From Anaeromyces robustus (Eukaryota > Neocallimastigomycota > Neocallimastigomycetes > Neocallimastigales > Neocallimastigaceae): DNA of 20,000 nt. Made by a program: the position numbers and the translations under genes. Below the pieces are notes generated by a model that was given only the letters and a program-made list of their open reading frames with translations, searched no databases and was not told where the DNA came from. Where the stretch lies: positions 87,501-107,500 of the forward strand of contig MCFG01000056.1 of the NCBI GenBank assembly GCA_002104895.1, given 5' to 3'. Positions 15,164 to 20,000 of this stretch are shown here, piece by piece. Within the stretch, counting starts at the first letter, position 1; every line of letters begins with the position of its first letter.

Positions 15164-15793
15164 ATAATAATAATAATTATAAATAATCAATTATTTATGA
15201 ATAAATGGAAAATATATAAATTAGAGTCAAGGTCAACCTCAGAAAAAGAATAAAGTTCAAAAAAAACAAACTCGTGCGCAATCACCTACTTATACACCAT
15301 TATATTTACCAGAAGAAACATTATCTTCTATTTTAGATGGTATCTTAACCACTGATACTATGACAGAGCATCCTTATAATAGAAATGGTTTTAAATATGA
15401 TTGGATAGAAGAAGATCCATTATTAAAACATATACATTTCAGAAAGAAAAATGTATTAAATTCACAAGGTCCTGGTGTATTTTTAAGTAGATTAGATCGT
15501 GATCCAGGAATTACTTTAAAAGAAGATGGTTTAACTGCTACAACTGATAAAGGTTTTCGTACTGTTCGAGCTAATTTTGGTGTAAAAGAGGGTAATTGGT
15601 ATTTTGAAGTAAAAATAAATAAAGGAGGAGAAAAAGATGTTATTAATGGACCAAACGTTAGAATTGGATGGACAAGAAGAGAAGGTATATAAAAGACAAA
15701 TTTATAAAAATAATATATAAATATTTATTTAATTATAAATATATCTATAATTAAAAAAAAAAAAATTGAAAAATATTATTATTTTTTTTCTTT

Positions 15794-15839
<46 letters not shown>

Positions 15840-17110
15840 AATATTTTATAATTATTCCATGTTTTTTAATTTTAAAATATTTTATACAAATATTTTTAAA
15901 TTTATATATAAATATCATTTTATTAATTAATAAAAATAGCAACGTTATATGGACCTGTTGGTTATGATTCTTATGGTTATGGTTATAGAGATAGAAATGG
16001 AGATAAATTACATGAATCTCTTTCTATGCCATATGGTGAATCTTTTGGAAATGAGGATGTTATTGGTTGTTATATATCATTACCAAAGAAAAAATATCCT
16101 AAAAAACCAAGTAAAGAATTAATAGAAAAACAACATATGAAATTATCTAAAAAAGAAGAAGATCGCTTAATGCATACCCAGTTAAAACCAAGTGATCTTG
16201 TTACTGATCTTTCATTAGTACCACCTGAATCACATTCAATTATTAGTAAATTAAGAAAAAGAACTGTAATTACTTTTAAACAAAGACTTTATGCTGAATC
16301 TTTAGATTATTTACCAATAAATTCACCTGGTCTACTTTCTTATTTAGATATAAAATTCAATAAATCAAGTAAATATATATATATTAATAAAAAAAATTAT
16401 TTTTTTTTTTTTTTTTTTAATGATAATATAATAAAATAGTTATTTATATAATTATTAAAATTTTATTATTATCATAATAGATGATGAAGATTCAAGTGAA
16501 AAAATAATAAAATCAAAGCATATGTTTCTTAATCAAGGTTCTAGTATTTCATTTTATAAAAATGGTGTCAACCAAGGTAAAGCTTTTGAAGATATTCCAT
16601 TATGTATACCGGCCGCAGTTTCATTACCACTTGAAAGAAGAAATTTAAAATTTGGAAATTATCAAAGAGCTCCTACTTATGGTATAAATATATTAATAAT
16701 TTATTTATATTAATTTTTTATAATTTATTTCTATGTTTATTTATCTATCTGTTTCCACTATCAATATAATATATATAACATAATATAATTTATATATATT
16801 TTATTTATTTATTTTTTTATTTATTTATTTATTTAAATATTTATTTATTTATTTATTTATTAATATTTATATTATTATTATTATATATAAATATAATTAT
16901 ATATTATAAAGCCGATGATGGTAGTTTAGGTTATTATCCTACAATATCTTTATTTAAGGGTGGTAGTATTACAATGAACTTTGGTCCTAATTTTAAATAT
17001 CCTCCAAAAGATTTAGATGAACAAAATATTAAATGGAAACCAATGAGTGAACGTTATTTAGAAGTAGAGGCAGAGGTAAATTTTGATTCATTGAATAAAT
17101 TAAAATTAAA

Positions 17111-17152
<42 letters not shown>

Positions 17153-17596
17153 TAATATAATAAAAGTTAAATATTATAAATTGATATTTTAATGCTGAAA
17201 ATGCTATCTATGTATAATATAATATAATTAATTATTATTATTATTATTGTTATAATTATAATTATTATTTAATAGGAAGCATTATGGGATATTGTTGATG
17301 AAGTTTGTACTTATTTTGATGGTTTTGGTATTGATGAAACAAGTGAAGAAGAAGTAAATACAAGTCAAATGAATGAAGATGGAGATGATAATGATACCAA
17401 CGAAGAATCATCACGTAGGTCATATAGAAGAGGAAGAGCAAGTAGAAGTAGAAATCCAAGTCATAATGATAGCTTTGAAGAAGGAGATGATAGTGAAAAT
17501 AATATAAACTTAAGAAGATCTTACCATAGAAAATATACATCAGATCATAATGAAGAAAGTAGCAGTGTTAAAAAGAGAAGAACAAATGATAATTAG
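13846..17596 (+). CDS. ASH2: ASH2 homologue, COMPASS H3K4 methyltransferase subunit
   Basis: Eight exons: 13846-14294, 14549-14576, 14778-14909, 15225-15684, 15940-16368, 16481-16681, 16912-17075, 17276-17596. They total 2,184 nt and encode 727 aa, with GT-AG introns and consistent phases. An in-frame TAA at 13837-13839 fixes the start. Residues 26-78 form a full C4HC3 PHD finger (C26, C28, C41, C44, H49, C52, C75, C78). The winged helix follows ([10 protein letters not shown] to about 172, with [12 protein letters not shown] and RTPTWW). The SPRY domain runs from about 315 to 615: [47 protein letters not shown] and [12 protein letters not shown]. The helix [15 protein letters not shown] (about 623-637) matches the Dpy30/Sdc1-binding motif of ASH2L/Bre2. 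A Lys-rich insertion (about 405-460) interrupts SPRY, and the tail is acidic, then Arg/Ser-rich. ASH2 works in the nucleus with SET1, WDR5/Swd3, RBBP5/Swd1 and Dpy30 in H3K4 methylation. It is divergent from the upstream peptidase gene. Confidence 0.95.
14964..15016. repeat. TTTA array in ASH2 intron 3
   Basis: About 13 TTTA units inside the third intron (14910-15224), which is mostly microsatellite. Confidence 0.85.
15050..15162. repeat. ATT triplet array in ASH2 intron 3
   Basis: Two blocks of ATT/TTA units (about 15050-15096 and 15115-15162) are separated by a short TAATTATAATTATAATTA segment. Together with the TTTA array they occupy more than half of the intron. Confidence 0.85.
15796..15838. 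repeat. T43 homopolymer in ASH2 intron 4
   Basis: About 43 consecutive T, roughly 100 bases before the acceptor of intron 4 (15685-15939). The reverse-strand Lys-rich open frame at 15751-15942 is only the complement of this tract. Confidence 0.9.
16801..16860. repeat. TTTA array in ASH2 intron 6
   Basis: Interrupted TTTA units fill the centre of intron 6 (16682-16911). Confidence 0.75.
17105..17152. repeat. TTA triplet array in ASH2 intron 7
   Basis: About 14 TTA units shortly after the donor of intron 7 (17076-17275). In the upstream exon frame they read as poly-Leu before a stop codon at about 17190. Confidence 0.85.
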
Positions 17597-18355
17597 AAAA
17601 ATAAAAATAAAAATTAAAATTAAGATATTTAAATGATTTTAAAAAAAAAAAAATTTTTTATTAATAATTCATTTTCTTATTTTTTTTTTTTTTTTTTTTT
17701 AATATATGAGAAAAATCGATATAACAATCAATAATTATTAAAAAAGAAAAAAGAAAAAAGAAAAGAAAAATGAAATTTTTATCTTTTATTTTTTACTTCT
17801 TATTTTTATTTATTTATAATTATTTTTTTTTTTTCTTTTTATTCATAATATTTTACATTTCTTTTATTCAATTTTTTTTTTTTTTTTATAATTAAAAATT
17901 TTGTTTTAATATTAGATATTTTTTTTTTATATTTTATTATACACTAAACAAATAAATAAATAAATATATAAATATATAAATATAATATATAAATTAATTA
18001 AAATTAATAAATAATAATTAAAAATTAAATAAATTAATGAATGAAATGGAATATAATAAATATTATAGATTTAATTAATTTAATAAATAAATTAATAAAT
18101 AAATAAAAAAATAATAATTATAATAAAAAATACATTAAATTATATTATAAAAAAAAATAAACAAAAAAAATATATATATATATATATATAAAAATATAAA
18201 ATGATAAAGAACTAAAATATTTTGTATAAGTTTTTAATTTTTTTATATTTTATATTTATTTAGTTTCATATTTTTCCATTTTTCATTATTTTTTTTTTGT
18301 TCTTTTTATTCATATTTAATTATTTTTATATAAATATTTAATTCTTTTATTTATC

Positions 18356-18387
<32 letters not shown>

Positions 18388-18484
18388 TTATTATCATCAT
18401 TATTGTAATTAATATTATTATTATTACTATTATTATTATTGTTATATTCTTTATTTTAAGTTATATATATATATATATATATAT

Positions 18485-18527
<43 letters not shown>

Positions 18528-18609
18528 TTCTCTATTCATATTTATTTATTTGATATTGGAATGTTTTATAAATAATTACTTTATTTCATATGAATATTTA
18601 AAAGCGTTA
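17597..18609. other. Convergent intergenic region between ASH2 and SIP5/DA2-like gene
   Basis: This kilobase holds the 3' flanks of both converging genes. ASH2 is followed by A-rich sequence with AAAAAT units, and a T run of about 22 lies at 17679-17700. An AT dinucleotide run (about 18462-18484) leads into a TTTA array (about 18484-18530). Many short T and A runs give no coding signal. No RNA gene was recognised. Confidence 0.65.
18462..18530. repeat. AT dinucleotide run followed by TTTA array
   Basis: About eleven AT units followed by about eleven TTTA units, in the 3' flank of the minus-strand gene. Confidence 0.85.
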
Positions 18610-20000
18610 TTATGAATCAACAGGAGTTGACGTTGAATTTATTATATTTGTCTCTATATTATCATTTATAGTATTATCTGATAATTCTATATTATTATCA
18701 TTACTATTGTCATTATTATTATTATTATTATTATTTATAATAACTTTTTCCGAATTATTTCCAGTTTCTTCAGGTGTATTATTATCATTATCATTTGTTG
18801 TTATGTCAGTTATTGTATTAGGATTATCATCATCGGTATTAGCGTTATCATTGGTAACATCATTGGAAGTATCATTAGCAGTATCATTAACGATATTATT
18901 ATCATTGTTATTAATATTTACAGGTGAATCAGGATCAATGATATTTTCTGTCGGTTCTTCTGGTTCATTTGTTATTGATATATTAGATGTATTATCATTA
19001 ACATTACTGTTATTTTCTTCAATTACAGATAAATTGACTGGTTCTACATCTTCCGTTGGAGAACTGCTATCAGCTAAACTTCTTCTAATTGCTTCTAAAA
19101 GCATAAGCTCTTCTAAATCACTACCTAATGTGCGAATAGCTATAATAAAATTTTAACGTAAATATATATAAATATAAATATAAATATAAATATAAATATA
19201 AATATAAATATAAATATAAATATAAAATTGAAAATAAAATAAGATTATACAAAAAATTTTTATTTTATTATTAAATTAATTATGATTTATTTTTAAAAAT
19301 ATAATATATATCAATTATATAAAATATAAATATATTATATATTATTATATTTACAATTTCCATTACGATTTAATATATTATTTTCATTTGTGGGTATTTG
19401 AAGTAAAGCATCTAAGAGGGCAACAGTTGCACTATTACTTTATTTTTTAATTAATATTATTTATATAAAAAATATAAATTTTAATAATCTTACGATTCAT
19501 TGTTTTTTTTCATAATATATATATGTAATCAGCAATTAAATAAATTTAAAATTATTATTAAATTTTAATAATTACTTCACTTGAGCATTAAAGTTTCTTA
19601 CTCTCATTGCTAATAATACAAATATAAAAAAAAAATATTATTTATTTATTAAAAATTTAATATATATTTTTATAAAAATATATAATAAATAAATATTAAT
19701 AATTTATAGTTATACCTTCCAAACGTCTTTGTTCTCTTTGATATTGTTCATATTTCAACATCCATCCAGGATAAATATCATCTAATCATTATATTTAAAA
19801 AAAAAAAAAAATTTTTTTAAAATATATTAGCAAAAGTATAATAAGAAATTTCCATTTTTTTTTTTATACCATTAAAAAAATATCTATATTTACCACTTGT
19901 AACAATATGTGGATCTGTATGACTAATACTACTTCTTCTTTTCTTTCCTGGAGTTGATCCTTGAGAAAGAAGTTTTTCATACTCTGGGTTATGTTGTTCT
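18610..20000 (-). CDS. SIP5/DA2-family-like protein, 3' part; 5' end outside
   Basis: Five exons are visible: (20000)-19894, 19781-19716, 19609-19576, 19437-19355, 19139-18610. They give 272 residues to the TGA/TAA-class stop at 18610-18612, with GT-AG introns and matching phases. Readable pieces in order: EQHNPEYEKLLSQG, a basic GKKRRSS, DDIYPGWMLKYEQYQREQRR, AMRVRNFNAQV, ATVALLDALLQIP, then LGSDLEELMLLEAIRRSLAD and a long Asn/Asp-rich tail. The 'DLEELMLLEAI-x-x-SL' block is the hallmark I know from the SIP5 (yeast Snf1-interacting) and DA2 (plant E3 ligase) proteins. Their RING finger precedes it and would lie outside this window. The block also fits the ubiquitin-interacting-motif core (hydrophobic-x-x-Ala-x-x-x-Ser). 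The assignment rests on recall of this motif, so a ubiquitin role is inferred. Confidence 0.75.
19165..19226. repeat. TATAAA hexanucleotide microsatellite
   Basis: About ten tandem hexamer units in the last intron (19140-19354) of the minus-strand gene. On the sense strand they read as ATATTT units, ending about 25 bases before the acceptor. Confidence 0.85.

Noticed and set aside
15751-15942. Reverse-strand Lys-rich open frame
   Set aside because: It is the complement of the T43 tract inside ASH2 intron 4.
17265-17540. Reverse-strand His/Tyr/Leu-rich open frame
   Set aside because: It is antisense to the last ASH2 exon, which has clear family similarity on the plus strand.
18707-19156. Plus-strand Leu/Ser-rich open frame
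   Set aside because: It is antisense to the last exon of the SIP5/DA2-like gene; its composition mirrors the Asn/Asp-rich tail.

Overview
The window is nuclear DNA from a very AT-rich, intron-rich eukaryote. It has long A/T homopolymers, triplet and tetranucleotide microsatellites, genes with many short GT-AG introns, and Asn-rich coding microsatellites. An ankyrin-array gene, a spore-coat-CotH-like surface protein, a fungal-type membrane dipeptidyl aminopeptidase and ASH2 together point to an anaerobic gut fungus (Neocallimastigomycota). This assignment is an inference from composition and gene content. I derived the exon structures by hand from splice signals, reading frame and family motifs.

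Layout, left to right. (1) 1-1283, plus strand: 3' part of an ankyrin-repeat gene whose 5' end lies outside the window. (2) 1284-2676: convergent intergenic region full of A/T tracts. (3) 2677-5105, minus strand: complete six-exon CotH-domain protein of 594 aa with a signal peptide and a GPI-anchor-like C-terminus. (4) 5106-6468: intergenic. (5) 6469-11661, minus strand: complete dipeptidyl aminopeptidase (DPP4/Dap2/Ste13, peptidase family S9B) of 858 aa in 21 exons, one of them a 6-nt microexon inside the active-site region. (6) 11662-13845: divergent intergenic region with a decayed Asn-rich/ankyrin-like coding relic and a 34-bp tandem duplication. (7) 13846-17596, plus strand: complete eight-exon ASH2 homologue of 727 aa (PHD finger, winged helix, SPRY, Dpy30-binding helix), a subunit of the COMPASS histone H3K4 methyltransferase. 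(8) 17597-18609: convergent intergenic. (9) 18610-20000, minus strand: 3' part of a gene resembling the SIP5/DA2 family of RING E3-type proteins; its 5' end lies outside.

The genes do not form an operon-like pathway. They are ordinary single eukaryotic genes: surface protein, endomembrane protease, chromatin regulator and a probable ubiquitin-related protein. No tRNA, rRNA, transposase, CRISPR array or plasmid/phage-like system was found. The most distinctive features are at gene-structure level: the in-frame-skippable microexon carrying the substrate-binding Asn of the peptidase, a 3' splice site placed directly after about 30 adenines, low-complexity Asn sequence entering an ankyrin array, and a GPI-anchored rather than dockerin-bearing CotH protein.
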